A stretch of 64,000 nucleotides of DNA from an uncultured Roseicyclus sp. GTDB taxonomy: Bacteria; Pseudomonadota; Alphaproteobacteria; Rhodobacterales; Rhodobacteraceae. A program made the translations under genes and the position numbers. Position 1 is the stretch's first letter. Each line of letters begins with the position of its first letter. Shown here one piece after another: positions 1 through 8,567 of the stretch. Location of the stretch: positions 213,501 to 277,500 of the forward strand of contig CANLEH010000001.1 in assembly GCA_947489665.1 (NCBI GenBank), read 5' to 3'. A model generated the notes under the pieces. That model was not told where the DNA came from, did not search any database, and was given only the letters and a program-made list of their open reading frames with translations.

Positions 1-357
1 CCGCACCAGCCAATCGCCAAGCCAGGCTTGTGCCGTGGCCCGCCCACCGCCATCAGGGATCGCTGCCAGATCATCGAGCCAGTCGAAGCCATGCAGGGCG
101 GCCTCAAATGCATCGGTCGGAGCGTCGATGTCCCACGGGCTTTGGCCCGCGCCCTCAACCAGCGCGCCCCCCAGGCGGAAATTGCCTGCCAAAAGCTGTC
201 GACCGCGCGCGGCTGAGCCAGGAAAGCGCGGTTCAGGCTGCCACAAGAATCCTTGCATCTGCGGCCCGAACCCCGCCCGCCACACAGCCCAACGATGCCC
301 ACGCCGCACATCACGTGCGCGGGGCCTGCCGGGGGAGGGGTTTAGCGGCTCGGACAT
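1..357 (-). CDS. Heparinase II/III family protein, N-terminal part (gene runs off the window)
   Basis: The minus-strand frame is open from an ATG at 357 to the window edge, so only the first 119 codons are visible. The translation contains RFPGSAARGRQLLAGNF, GGALVEGAG, PWDID and HGFDWLDDLAA, which I recognise as the N-terminal helical region of the heparinase II/III-like proteins that follow rsmB in Rhodobacteraceae. The family includes polysaccharide lyases acting on uronic-acid polymers, but the catalytic part lies outside the window, so activity and substrate cannot be judged. It follows rsmB by 61 nt on the same strand and is probably co-transcribed with it. Confidence 0.8.
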   Translation of the reverse strand, partial: MSEPLNPSPGRPRARDVRRGHRWAVWRAGFGPQMQGFLWQPEPRFPGSAARGRQLLAGNFRLGGALVEGAGQSPWDIDAPTDAFEAALHGFDWLDDLAAIPDGGGRATAQAWLGDWLVR

Positions 358-418
358 GGTTTGATGGCTGCTCGGACGTTGGTTTTGGCGAGGAATATAA
401 GGGGTTTGATGGGCAGAG

Positions 419-1651
419 TCACTCGCGGGTCAGCGCCGCCATGTAAAAGCCGTCAAGGCCGCCCTTCTCCGCCCAGTGGGACGGGAACAGGCGCAGGCCA
501 CCTTCGGGGCTGGCCCAATCGGCCTCTCCACCAAGCGCAATCGGATCAGCTGGGATGATACGCAGATCGGCGTGGCGTTTCAGCGCGGCGGTGATTTGGT
601 GTTCGCCTTCGACCGGCAAGAGCGAACAGGTGCAATAGACCAGCGTACCGCCGGGGTTCAGAAGCGTCAGGGCGTGGTCGAGAAGTTGCATTTGCAGCTT
701 GGTCAGCGGCTCGACCTCGCGGCCATTCTTGACGAAAGGCAGGTCGGGATGACGACGGATCGTGCCGGTCGCGGTGCAGGGGGCGTCGAGCAGGATCGCG
801 TCATATTTTGCTTTGTGATCAAAGGCATCTTCGGTGACGAGTTTCGCGGTCAGACCGGTGCGGGCGAGGTTCTCGGCGACACGCTCCATGCGCGGCTCAG
901 ATACATCAAGCGCGGTCACATCGGCCCCGGCAGCGGCAAGCTGCATCGTCTTCCCGCCCGGCGCGCAGCAGAGGTCGAGGACAGATTTTCCTTTGAGATC
1001 AGCGAGAAGTCGGACGGGCAGCGCGGCAGCGGCGTCTTGCACCCAGAAGGCGCCTGCGTCGTAACCCGGCAACGCGGTGACTTGCGGATGAGTATGAAAC
1101 CGCAGCGAGCCGGTGGGCAGACGTTCCGCCCCGTCGATGGTGAAATCGGGGTCTTTCGGTGTGATGTCGAGCGGTGGGGCCTTGGCATGGGCGGCCTGGA
1201 TCGCGGCGAGGCCATCCTTGCCGATCCGCTTGCGCAGCGCCTTGTCGACCCAGGGCGGTACGCGCTGCGCAGGGGCGGCGGCCAACGCCTCAGGCCCATC
1301 GGCAATGACCTTGCGCAGAACGGCATTGACCATGCCCGATGCCTTTGCCGATTTGGGATGCTTTTTCGCAATGGAAACAAGGTCATGGGTCACGCCATGG
1401 GCGTCTTCACCGTTGCCCAGAAGCTCCACCACCCCCAGGCGCAGGATGTTCTGCACGGCGAGCTGCGGCTTGCGCATCGCGTAGGGTTCCAGCACGGCGT
1501 CGACGGCCCCGATCTGGCGCAAAACCTGCGTGGCAAGGCGGCTGGCGCGGGCGGCCTCAGGCCCCTCGGCCGGGACCCTCACATGGGCGAGCATGCGCTT
1601 TTCGCGCAGGACAGCATCGAGAAGGTGAAGGGCGGCTTGGCGGGCCTGCAT
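419..1651 (-). CDS. rsmB: 16S rRNA (cytosine-C5) methyltransferase RsmB/Fmu family
   Basis: A 410-residue protein. The N-terminal NusB-like helical domain (about residues 1-130) is followed by a Rossmann SAM methyltransferase domain. Visible motifs are VLDLCCAPGGKTMQLA (SAM binding), LLDAPCTATGTIRRHPD with the motif IV Cys, and VYCTCSLLPVEGE with the catalytic motif VI Cys. Such enzymes make m5C967 in 16S rRNA or a related mark. I start at the internal ATG (1651), which has AAGGA upstream and gives the usual family N-terminus; an in-frame ATG at 1678 would add nine residues. Divergent from the SDHAF4 homologue. Confidence 0.93.
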   Translation of the reverse strand: MQARQAALHLLDAVLREKRMLAHVRVPAEGPEAARASRLATQVLRQIGAVDAVLEPYAMRKPQLAVQNILRLGVVELLGNGEDAHGVTHDLVSIAKKHPKSAKASGMVNAVLRKVIADGPEALAAAPAQRVPPWVDKALRKRIGKDGLAAIQAAHAKAPPLDITPKDPDFTIDGAERLPTGSLRFHTHPQVTALPGYDAGAFWVQDAAAALPVRLLADLKGKSVLDLCCAPGGKTMQLAAAGADVTALDVSEPRMERVAENLARTGLTAKLVTEDAFDHKAKYDAILLDAPCTATGTIRRHPDLPFVKNGREVEPLTKLQMQLLDHALTLLNPGGTLVYCTCSLLPVEGEHQITAALKRHADLRIIPADPIALGGEADWASPEGGLRLFPSHWAEKGGLDGFYMAALTRE

Positions 1652-1728
1652 TGGCTCGGAATCCTTGTTCTGGAACAAGCGCCGCGTATATCAGGGGGGA
1701 CGGATGAGACAAGCAGAGGCTTGAGCGA

Positions 1729-1902
1729 ATGACCGAAAAGACCGAATTGCCGCCCGAAGCGCAGCGCGCGCTGGCCGAGGCGGAAGAGCGCCGGAAAAAG
1801 GCGAAAGCGCTGGACCTGCCGACGGAACTTGGCGGGCGCGATGGGCCGGAACCGGTGCGTTACGGTGATTGGGAGAAGAAGGGTCTGGCGATCGATTTTT
1901 GA
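1729..1902 (+). CDS. DUF1674 / SDHAF4-like succinate dehydrogenase assembly factor
   Basis: A 57-residue protein, highly charged (ERRKKAKAL) and ending in the signature GPEPVRYGDWEKKGLAIDF. This C-terminal block defines the DUF1674/SDHAF4 family. In mitochondria and alphaproteobacteria the family helps mature flavinylated SdhA before it joins SdhB. An upstream in-frame ATG is followed by a stop, which fixes the start at 1729. No sdh genes are nearby. Divergent from rsmB with a 77-nt gap. Confidence 0.85.
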   Translation: MTEKTELPPEAQRALAEAEERRKKAKALDLPTELGGRDGPEPVRYGDWEKKGLAIDF

Positions 1903-1912
1903 TCGCCGATAT

Positions 1913-2028
1913 CTGCTCAACTGAACGCAGATGCGTGCATCTGAGCAGGGTTTTCAGAAAAAGTGCGTTCAGATGAGCGGAGTTTGCATCGCCCGCGCGG
2001 CGCGCAAAAAAACTGCTCACCTGAACGG
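1913..2028. repeat. Cluster of four copies of a 16-nt motif (two forward, two reverse)
   Basis: Copies sit at 1913-1928 (+), 1933-1948 (-), 1965-1980 (-) and 2013-2028 (+). Read on their own strands they are CTGCTCAACTGAACGC, CTGCTCAGATGCACGC, CCGCTCATCTGAACGC and CTGCTCACCTGAACGG, giving a consensus CYGCTCAnCTGAACGc. The first two also form an inverted pair with a CAGATGC/GCATCTG hairpin between them. They fill the gap between two converging genes, so they are not an obvious promoter. Possible explanations are a palindromic repeat family, a terminator region or protein-binding sites. Confidence 0.7.
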
Positions 2029-2041
2029 GATTTGGCCGGGT

Positions 2042-2401
2042 TCAACGGATGCGGAAATCCGCGATGTCGCCGGTGCCCTGATCGGCGTGGAAGCGGATCG
2101 AGTTGCCATCGACGGACACGACCTGGCAATTGCGCCCAAACTGACGGTCCCCTGCATCGAGCGTGCGGCAGAACATGCCGCCCTCCCAACTCCACGTGCC
2201 GGTCACGTCGCGGCCAAGTGCGCGGCCTGCGATGGAGCCATCTGGGCTGACTTGCAGCGAAACACCAATGCGGCTGAGTTCACGCCCCTGCACGTAAGAC
2301 AGGAAAGTGCCCCGGTCGCTGACGCGGGTGAGGTCAGCCAAGGCTGGCGCCGCAAGGCAAAGCGTCGCCACGGCGGCGGTGAAGAGGGTCTTGAGGGTCA
2401 T
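2042..2401 (-). CDS. Secreted protein of unknown function
   Basis: A 119-residue protein starting at an ATG with GGAGGA seven bases upstream. Residues 1 to about 22 (MTLKTLFTAAVATLCLAAPA) form a Sec signal peptide cleaved after ALA. The mature part is a small beta-rich domain with two Cys that could pair (GGMFCRTL and GRNCQVV). I do not recognise the family. It lies 52 nt downstream of dapB on the same strand, a position that invites mis-annotation as a reductase, but there is no nucleotide-binding motif. Confidence 0.8.
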   Translation of the reverse strand: MTLKTLFTAAVATLCLAAPALADLTRVSDRGTFLSYVQGRELSRIGVSLQVSPDGSIAGRALGRDVTGTWSWEGGMFCRTLDAGDRQFGRNCQVVSVDGNSIRFHADQGTGDIADFRIR

Positions 2402-2453
2402 GTTAGGTCCTCCGCGCTCTGAATTGGATGCGGAGGGAGGTAGATCGTTTCGG

Positions 2454-3260
2454 CTAAAGGCCAAGCACGTCCATCATGTCGAACTGGCCCGGCCCCTTGC
2501 CTTGGCCCCAGAGCGCTGCCTTGAGCGCGCCGCGTGCGAAGATGGCCCGATCCGTCGCCAGATGGCGCAAAACGATGCGTTCGCCATCGGCGGCAAAGAT
2601 CACGTCATGCTCGCCCACGACATCGCCGCCGCGAATGGAGGTGAAGCCGATATTGCCGCGATTTCGGGCCCCGGTGATGCCATCGCGGCCGCGGTCGGAG
2701 ACGTCCGTCAGAGACACGTTTCGCCCTTCTGCCGCTGCTTCGCCAAGCATCAGGGCGGTGCCAGATGGGGCGTCGACTTTGTGGCGGTGGTGCGATTCCA
2801 CGACCTCGATATCGAAATCTTCATCCAGGGCGGCGGCGACCTGTTGCGTGAGTTTCACGAGCAGGTTCACGCCAAGGCTCATATTGCCCGCACGGACGAT
2901 CGTGGCGTGTCGCGCGCAGGGCTCCAGCTGGGCGATTTCATCATCGCTCATTCCCGTGGTGCCAATAACGTGGACGCAGCGCGCCTGCGCGGTCAACTTT
3001 GCGTGAGCCAGCGTGGCGGCGGGGGACGTGAAGTCAATCACGGCCTGCGCCTTGACGATGGCGTCGAGCGGGTCGCCCACGACCGGAACTCCCGTGGCGG
3101 CCCCGCCCATCGCCTCGCCCAGATCGCGCCCGACCCAAGCATGGCCGGGGCGTTCTGTCACTGCGATCAGATGCGCTTTGTCCGAGGCATTCACGATCTC
3201 GATCAGCATCTGGCCCATGCGGCCTGACGCGCCCATGATTGCGATTGCGGTGCTGTCCAT
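2454..3260 (-). CDS. dapB: 4-hydroxy-tetrahydrodipicolinate reductase
   Basis: A 268-residue protein that reduces the cyclised product of DapA with NAD(P)H in the diaminopimelate/lysine pathway. Visible are the nucleotide-binding GASGRMG near the N-terminus, [20 protein letters not shown] and the catalytic/substrate signature [16 protein letters not shown] chose MDSTAIAI at 3260 as the start because it places the Rossmann strand correctly; the open frame continues upstream without a recognisable domain. Divergent from rbfA across about 118 nt that must hold both promoters. Confidence 0.95.
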   Translation of the reverse strand: MDSTAIAIMGASGRMGQMLIEIVNASDKAHLIAVTERPGHAWVGRDLGEAMGGAATGVPVVGDPLDAIVKAQAVIDFTSPAATLAHAKLTAQARCVHVIGTTGMSDDEIAQLEPCARHATIVRAGNMSLGVNLLVKLTQQVAAALDEDFDIEVVESHHRHKVDAPSGTALMLGEAAAEGRNVSLTDVSDRGRDGITGARNRGNIGFTSIRGGDVVGEHDVIFAADGERIVLRHLATDRAIFARGALKAALWGQGKGPGQFDMMDVLGL

Positions 3261-3378
3261 CTTGCGGCCTCCGGTTTTTGTTGGAAAGCGTCGTAGCGGA
3301 ACCCTGCCTGACAGGGAAGCGTCGCTTGCGGGGCGCGCGTGCATGGCCTACCTCTGGGGCTGATTTAAGGACGACCCG

Positions 3379-3786
3379 ATGGCACGCAATACCCACCATG
3401 ATGGCCCCGGCCCCTCGCAGCGGCAGCTGCGCGTTGGCGAATTGATCCGTCGCACGCTATCCAGCGTGTTGTCGCGGGGCGATGTGCATGACCCGGAACT
3501 GAACCGGATGTCGATCACGGTCGGCGAAGTGCGGACCTCGCCCGATCTGAAGGTTGCGACGGTTTACGTGATGCCCTTGGGCGGGGGGGCGCGGGAGGAA
3601 GCGATCCAGGCGCTGAAGCGCAACAAGGGCGAGCTGCGGCGTGCGCTGATGAAGGACATGACGCTGAAATATGCGCCAGACCTGCGGTTCATCATCGACG
3701 AGACGTTCGACCGGATGGATGAAACGCGCGAGATGCTGTCCCGTGCGGAGGTGCGCCGGGATGTGGAAAAGGGGGATGATGCGTGA
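3379..3786 (+). CDS. rbfA: Ribosome-binding factor A
   Basis: A 135-residue KH-type fold protein that binds the 30S subunit during late 16S rRNA maturation and cold adaptation. Typical family segments are [44 protein letters not shown] and [20 protein letters not shown]. The stop codon overlaps the GTG start of the next gene, and truB follows, so rbfA-DUF2233-truB reads as one operon. Confidence 0.95.
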   Translation: MARNTHHDGPGPSQRQLRVGELIRRTLSSVLSRGDVHDPELNRMSITVGEVRTSPDLKVATVYVMPLGGGAREEAIQALKRNKGELRRALMKDMTLKYAPDLRFIIDETFDRMDETREMLSRAEVRRDVEKGDDA

Positions 3787-4535
3787 TCCGCGCGATTGCC
3801 CTTCTGACGGCCCTGTTGGCCCCGACCGCGTCCGTCGCGCAATGTGAGACGGTGCTGTTCGACGAGGCGGAGTTCACGGCCTGTGCGGTCGATCTGAGCG
3901 AGGCGGATGTGCGCCTGTTCCTGCGCGATGGCGAGGGGGCTGTCTTCGGCACCTTTGGCCGCGTGGAAGAGGCCTTGCCTGAGGGGCGGCGTCTGGGCAT
4001 TGCGATGAATGCGGGCATGTTCCACGAGGACCGTTCGCCCGTTGGCCTATACGTCGAGGATGGTGAGCAGGAGATGCGCATCATCACCTCTGACGGGCCG
4101 GGGAATTTCGGGCTGCTGCCCAATGGCGTGTTGTGCCTGGGTGAGGGCGAGGCGGCGGTGGTTGAAAGCCGCGCCTTTGCCGAAGATCCGCCCGCCTGCC
4201 TGCACGCCACGCAATCGGGGCCGATGCTGGTGATCGATGGTGATTTGCACCCGCGCTTCATCCGCGACAGTGACAGTCTGAACATCCGCAACGGTGTGGG
4301 TGTCGATGAGGCGGGCAACCGGATCTGGATGGTGATCTCGGACCAGGCGGTGAATTTCCACCACTTTGCGCGGTTTTTCCGAGATCATCTGGGCACGCCC
4401 AACGCGCTTTATTTCGATGGCCGCGTCTCACGCCTGCATGCACCGGATATCGGGCGGTCTGATCTGGGCTTTCCGATCGGGCCGATCCTGGGCGTTGTCG
4501 TCAGCGACGAGGCCGCGTCTGCGGGCGACGGTTGA
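3783..4535 (+). CDS. Phosphodiester glycosidase (DUF2233) family secreted protein
   Basis: A 250-residue protein with a GTG start overlapping the rbfA stop and a Sec signal peptide ([20 protein letters not shown]). The core segments [44 protein letters not shown] and [23 protein letters not shown] stretches match the DUF2233/NAGPA fold that includes the mammalian uncovering enzyme. Bacterial members are thought to cleave phosphodiester-linked sugars in the envelope. Its place between rbfA and truB is structural rather than functional. Confidence 0.85.
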   Translation: MIRAIALLTALLAPTASVAQCETVLFDEAEFTACAVDLSEADVRLFLRDGEGAVFGTFGRVEEALPEGRRLGIAMNAGMFHEDRSPVGLYVEDGEQEMRIITSDGPGNFGLLPNGVLCLGEGEAAVVESRAFAEDPPACLHATQSGPMLVIDGDLHPRFIRDSDSLNIRNGVGVDEAGNRIWMVISDQAVNFHHFARFFRDHLGTPNALYFDGRVSRLHAPDIGRSDLGFPIGPILGVVVSDEAASAGDG

Positions 4536-5441
4536 ATGGCGCGCAAGCGGAAGGGACGGGACGTTTCGGGATGGCTGTTGGTGGACAAGCCCGCGGGCCT
4601 GACCTCCACCGCCGTGGTCAACAAGGTGCGCTGGTGCTTTGATGCCAAAAAAGCGGGCCATGCGGGCACGCTGGACCCGGACGCGACAGGGCTTTTGCCG
4701 GTCGCTTTGGGCGAGGCCACGAAAACGATTGCCTATCTGGGCGACGCGCTGAAGGCCTATGAGTTTCGGATGCGGATGGGCGTTTCCACGAAAACCGATG
4801 ATGCCGAGGGCGCGGTGATCGAGGAGCGTTCCGAGCGCCCCAGTGATGCCGAGATCGAGGCCGCATTGCCCGCCTTTGTGGGAGAAATCCGGCAGGTTCC
4901 GCCGCAATTCTCGGCCGTGAAGGTGGATGGTGAGCGCGCCTATGACATTGCGCGTGGCGGCGGCGAGATGGAGCTGGCGGCGCGAGATTTGTATGTGGAC
5001 GAGCTGTCGATGATTGGCCGCGTGGATGCGGACCATGTGGATTTGCGTTTTGTCTGCGGTTCGGGCGGGTATGTCCGCTCCATCGCGCGGGATCTGGGCG
5101 CGGCTTTGGGCTGTCTGGGCCATGTATTGTGGTTGAAGCGGGTCTGGGTCGGGCCGTTCGATCTGGAAGAGGCGGTTGGATTGGACCGGGTCGAAGCGCT
5201 GGCGAAGACGCCGGAGATTGACGCTTTGTTGCAGCCGGTGGGACTTGCGTTGGATGGCATGCCGGAGGTGCGCGCGACCGAGGCAGGGGCTGCGCGGATG
5301 CGGAACGGGAACCCCGGGCAGGTTCTGCCGGGGGAGGTTGAGTATGGCGATCTGGCCTGGGCGTCGTTGGACGGGGTGCCGGTGGCCGTGGGGCGGTTTC
5401 GTGCCGGGGAGCTTCATCCGGAGCGGGTGTTCAATTTGTGA
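4536..5441 (+). CDS. truB: tRNA pseudouridine-55 synthase
   Basis: A 301-residue enzyme that makes pseudouridine 55 in the T-loop of tRNAs. The N-terminus [21 protein letters not shown] and the catalytic loop [15 protein letters not shown] (nucleophile Asp48) are diagnostic, as are [20 protein letters not shown] and the [15 protein letters not shown] segment. It begins directly after the DUF2233 stop. A strong hairpin follows the gene. Confidence 0.96.
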   Translation: MARKRKGRDVSGWLLVDKPAGLTSTAVVNKVRWCFDAKKAGHAGTLDPDATGLLPVALGEATKTIAYLGDALKAYEFRMRMGVSTKTDDAEGAVIEERSERPSDAEIEAALPAFVGEIRQVPPQFSAVKVDGERAYDIARGGGEMELAARDLYVDELSMIGRVDADHVDLRFVCGSGGYVRSIARDLGAALGCLGHVLWLKRVWVGPFDLEEAVGLDRVEALAKTPEIDALLQPVGLALDGMPEVRATEAGAARMRNGNPGQVLPGEVEYGDLAWASLDGVPVAVGRFRAGELHPERVFNL

Positions 5442-5449
5442 CGGCGGGA

Positions 5450-5498
5450 CGGGCCGTGGCGCAATGCCCGCCCACCCACCCCATTGCGCCACGGCCCG
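5450..5498 (+). terminator. 17-bp stem hairpin downstream of truB
   Basis: Left arm 5450-5466 and right arm 5482-5498 are perfectly complementary over 17 bp (GGGCCGTGGCGCAATG core), with a 15-nt C-rich loop. No T-tract follows at once; an AT-rich 24-nt repeat element lies 41 nt further on. It probably terminates or stabilises the rbfA-truB transcript. Confidence 0.7.
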
Positions 5499-5538
5499 GT
5501 GCTTCGTTTGCGGGTGATGGCCCTGGAGGAGAGGGCGG

Positions 5539-5562
5539 ATTTGCATATTTTTGGAACAAAGA
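5539..5562. repeat. Copy 1 of an identical 24-nt AT-rich intergenic element
   Basis: The core TTGCATATTTTTGGAACAAA with two flanking bases on each side is repeated without mismatch at 42462-42485. Both copies follow a strong GC hairpin and precede a gene on the plus strand. Here it lies 41 nt after the truB hairpin and just before the GTG of the DUF1643 gene, so it may supply the T-rich part of a terminator or a promoter. Confidence 0.75.
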
Positions 5563-5572
5563 GGGGCGTGAT

Positions 5573-6085
5573 GTGATCGAGCGGGAGCATCTGAAAGGGG
5601 ATGCGGCCTCGGTCGCGGTATATTCGCCCTGTGAGCTGTATCGCTATTCCCTGACCCGGGTATGGGACGAGGGCGGGCGGAAGGTTGCCTTTGTGATGTT
5701 GAACCCGTCGACCGCAACCGAAGTGCAGAACGATCCGACGGTGGAGCGCTGTGAGCGGCGGGCGCGGGCTTTGGGGTTTGGGGCGTTTCGGGTACTCAAC
5801 ATCTTTGCCTGGCGCGCAACCGATCCGCGCGACATGCGGGCCGCAGAGGACCCGGTGGGGCCGGGCAATGATGCGGCGATCATGTCGGCACCGGACTGGG
5901 CGGATGCGGTGATTTGTGCCTGGGGCACCCATGGCGCGCATCGGGGCCGGGGCCCTGAGGTGGAGCGCATGCTGCGCGAGGCAGGGGTGGACCTTATGCA
6001 TCTGGGCCTATCGAAGGAAGGGCATCCGAAGCATCCGCTTTACATTGGCTACAAGGTGCAACCGGAGGTGTGGCATGCCGATTGA
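5573..6085 (+). CDS. DUF1643 domain-containing protein
   Basis: About 170 residues. The family signature is clear: CELYRYSLTRVW, KVAFVMLNPSTATEVQNDPTVERCERRARALGF, RVLNIFAWRATDPRDM and the C-terminal LGLSKEGHPKHPLYIGY. DUF1643 proteins have no established biochemical role. I chose the GTG at 5573, preceded by GAGGGG; the longer open frame from 5438 would read through the truB hairpin and the repeat, which is implausible. The end overlaps the start of the hydrolase by 11 nt, suggesting translational coupling. Confidence 0.82.
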   Translation: MIEREHLKGDAASVAVYSPCELYRYSLTRVWDEGGRKVAFVMLNPSTATEVQNDPTVERCERRARALGFGAFRVLNIFAWRATDPRDMRAAEDPVGPGNDAAIMSAPDWADAVICAWGTHGAHRGRGPEVERMLREAGVDLMHLGLSKEGHPKHPLYIGYKVQPEVWHAD

Positions 6086-6953
6086 GGGATTTGCGCAGAG
6101 CTATGTTGATGTGGGCGCAGTACGCCTGTCGGTGCACCGGGCGGGATCCGGCGCGCCGTTGATCCTGCTGCACGGATTTCCGCAGAACCATCAGTGCTGG
6201 GAGAAGATCGCACCTGCTTTGGCCGAACGGTTCGATGTGATCATCCCGGATCTGCGCGGATATGGGCAGAGCGACGTGCCCGATGGCGTGGCGGCCTATG
6301 CCAAGCGAGAGATGGCGCGCGATATTGTCGGGCTGATGGATGCGCTGGGATTGGAGCGCGCCCATGTGCTGGGGCATGACCGGGGCGCGCGGGTGTCCTA
6401 TCGGCTGGCGTTGGATGCGCCGGAGCGGGTGGATCGGCTAGGGATCATCGAAATTGTGCCGACTGGGGATTTCTGGGCAGCTTGGGACGCGGAGCTGGCC
6501 ATGGCGGCCTATCATTGGACCTTCCTCGCGCAGCCCGCACCCTTGCCGGAGCGGATGATCGCGGCGGATGGGCCGGGCTATATCGACTGGACGCTGGCCA
6601 GCTGGACCCATGGCCGGTCGCTGGATGTGTTCGGGGCAGAGGCTTTGGAAAGCTACCGTGCGCAGGGGGCGGACCCGGTACGGGTTGCGGCGATGTGCAA
6701 CGACTACCGCGCAGGCGCGACGGTTGACCGTCGCATTGATGCGGAAAGCCGGACGGCGGGCGCAAAGATCGCCGCACCGATGTTGTTTGTCTGGGGCGCG
6801 GGCGGGTTCCCGGCCAAGACGGGCGATCCGTTGGGCGTTTGGCGTGATTGGGCAGAGGATTTGCGGGGGGTTGAGCTGGAAGGCTCGGGCCATTTCGCAA
6901 TGGAAGAGGTGCCGGAGGCGGTATTGGCGGCGGTCCTAGACCACTTCTGCTAG
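6075..6953 (+). CDS. Alpha/beta hydrolase, fluoroacetate/haloacetate dehalogenase type
   Basis: A 292-residue protein closely matching the fluoroacetate dehalogenase group. The nucleophile elbow GHDRGARVSYR gives Asp102 with carboxylate-binding Arg103 and Arg106. The halide pocket His147-Trp148 (AYHWTFLAQP) and Tyr211 (CNDYRAGA) is present, as is the catalytic His273 (GSGHFAMEE). The charge-relay acid expected as Asp in LDIVPT-type motifs is Glu126 here (IIEIVPT). The family displaces halide from haloacetates via an aspartyl ester. Cytoplasmic, overlapping DUF1643. Activity on natural substrates is inferred only. Confidence 0.85.
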   Translation: MPIEGFAQSYVDVGAVRLSVHRAGSGAPLILLHGFPQNHQCWEKIAPALAERFDVIIPDLRGYGQSDVPDGVAAYAKREMARDIVGLMDALGLERAHVLGHDRGARVSYRLALDAPERVDRLGIIEIVPTGDFWAAWDAELAMAAYHWTFLAQPAPLPERMIAADGPGYIDWTLASWTHGRSLDVFGAEALESYRAQGADPVRVAAMCNDYRAGATVDRRIDAESRTAGAKIAAPMLFVWGAGGFPAKTGDPLGVWRDWAEDLRGVELEGSGHFAMEEVPEAVLAAVLDHFC

Positions 6954-6974
6954 GTGGCGGCGTCGCGATGAAAT

Positions 6975-7024
6975 GCCCCCACAGATACCTGGATCTGCGG
7001 GGGCGCACTGCTCGGGCTTTTTTG
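6975..7024 (+). terminator. Intrinsic terminator after the dehalogenase-like gene
   Basis: A 12-bp stem (6975-6986 with 6993-7004, one mismatch) around a six-base loop is followed by a T-rich run about 14 nt later. It separates the plus-strand genes from the convergent RTX gene. Confidence 0.7.
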
Positions 7025-7031
7025 TTGTTCG

Positions 7032-8567
7032 TCAGGCGCTTGTGCGCAGGTCGATGACACTTGGGTCGAGGCCTTGCGCGCCCGCGACGCTGAGAATGAC
7101 TTGCCCGTTCAGAACGATATCGGCGCCGGAGCCGTCGGCGAAATCCTGCACTTCGATCACGGGGTTCGGGGTGACATCGGGATCGTAGATCACCTCAATC
7201 CGGTCCTCCGACGGGTTGAAATCGGACACGGTTCCAGCGGACGCATCGTCGGTGATGTGATCGCCGCTGACAAAGGTATCCGCCCCTGACCCGCCTTGGG
7301 CGACATCGTTATTGCCCAGAATGATCTGGTCATCGCCACTGCCACCGAGGAGCAGGTCGCCTGCATCCTGATCCCCGCTGCCATGGCTGAAGGTTCCGTT
7401 GAGCGTGTCATTGCCGGAGCCACCGTTGAGGGTATCTGCCCCTGCGCCGCCGTGCAGGACATCATCCTCGCTGCCGCCATAGAGCGCGTCATTGCCCTCG
7501 CCCCCGAACAAGGCGTCGCGGCCCGCGCCGCCGTCTAGCGTGTCATGGCCCTCGCCGCCATCCAGGAAGTCGATGCCGTCGCCGCCATGCAGGTCGTCAT
7601 CCCCGAAATCGCCGTGCAATTCATCATTGCCGCCGCCACCGGAGAGGAGGTCATTGCCGTCGTCGCCGAACAGGGCATCCTGGCCGTCGCCGCCGGTCAG
7701 CACATCGTTGTTGAAGCTGCCGGTCAGCGCGTCGACACCGCCGGTTCCGAAGGCGGCATCGATATCACCGCGCGCATCCAGCATGTCGCCGGCGCCCCCC
7801 AGATCGGACAGGTTCGATCCCAGGTTATCCATGATGTCGTCGAGCACCGCCGCGCCGGGGATGCCATCGCTGATGGTTTCGACCACGTCGACGATTGGGT
7901 CGATCAGGGGCACATCACCAAGGTCTTCGGGCAGATCAAGTGGCAGGTCCGGGACCAGACCGGAGCCATCGATCAGACTGATGCCATCCTGCTCATCCTC
8001 ACTCATTTGGACGAAAATATCCTTCTCGGACATGTCAGCGGCGTCCTGCACGATGGTCACAGGTTGCCCGTTGGCATTGATGATGGCGTCTTCCGTGTCA
8101 GGGTCAGCGTCCACGGTAATGACGGGCATGTCTTTTTCGCCGCCCTCAAAATCCATGACCAACATGTCCGTGCCGGGCAAGAAATCGGTGACAAGGGGCA
8201 CCTCGGCCCCGTCGTCCAGCAGGGTTGTTTCCGTCACCTCCAGCAGGGTGTTCCCGGCGGCAGCCTCGGCCATTGGGGCGGCGTCAAAGGTGTCGGCCTC
8301 AGCCGCATCGTCATCGGCCATGTCGACATCGTCGAGCGGCGTGTAGCCAAGCGTTTCAGCGCGGGCTTGAAGGGAGGGATCTTCCGCCTCGTCCTCGGAG
8401 AAGAGCAGGTCATCGAGGGTGGTCATCCCTGTGGGCACATCTTCGGGGGCATCACCCCCGTCTGCAGCACCGTTTGCCTCTTCCTCCTCCTCCGTTTCGG
8501 GGTTGAACAGGCCATCCACGGTGAGGCCCGCGAGCAATAGGGCAAGGACACTTCCGGCGACGAGCAT
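7032..8567 (-). CDS. RTX-type (hemolysin-like) calcium-binding repeat protein
   Basis: A 511-residue very acidic protein. It opens with a hydrophobic segment (MLVAGSVLALLLAGLTVDGLF) and an E-rich stretch, followed by about 250 residues rich in Asp. Roughly residues 310-440 hold tandem nonapeptides of the GGxGxDxLx type (for example GGDGQDALF, GGEGNDALY, GGSGNDTLN), which bind Ca2+ and form a parallel beta-roll. I place the start at 8567 because it gives the hydrophobic N-terminus; upstream codons look non-coding. No type I secretion genes are adjacent. The hydrophobic start suggests membrane anchoring or Sec export instead of ordinary RTX secretion. Confidence 0.85.
   Translation of the reverse strand: MLVAGSVLALLLAGLTVDGLFNPETEEEEEANGAADGGDAPEDVPTGMTTLDDLLFSEDEAEDPSLQARAETLGYTPLDDVDMADDDAAEADTFDAAPMAEAAAGNTLLEVTETTLLDDGAEVPLVTDFLPGTDMLVMDFEGGEKDMPVITVDADPDTEDAIINANGQPVTIVQDAADMSEKDIFVQMSEDEQDGISLIDGSGLVPDLPLDLPEDLGDVPLIDPIVDVVETISDGIPGAAVLDDIMDNLGSNLSDLGGAGDMLDARGDIDAAFGTGGVDALTGSFNNDVLTGGDGQDALFGDDGNDLLSGGGGNDELHGDFGDDDLHGGDGIDFLDGGEGHDTLDGGAGRDALFGGEGNDALYGGSEDDVLHGGAGADTLNGGSGNDTLNGTFSHGSGDQDAGDLLLGGSGDDQIILGNNDVAQGGSGADTFVSGDHITDDASAGTVSDFNPSEDRIEVIYDPDVTPNPVIEVQDFADGSGADIVLNGQVILSVAGAQGLDPSVIDLRTSA

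Noticed and set aside
476..1732. Long 418-codon open frame on the plus strand opposite rsmB
   Set aside because: It is the antisense shadow of a clear methyltransferase gene; the translation is Arg/Gly-rich with no domain.
7300..7720. Tandem DNA repeats that could suggest a CRISPR array or minisatellite
   Set aside because: The periodicity of about 27 nt is the coding of RTX nonapeptides on the minus strand, with third-position variation typical of protein repeats.
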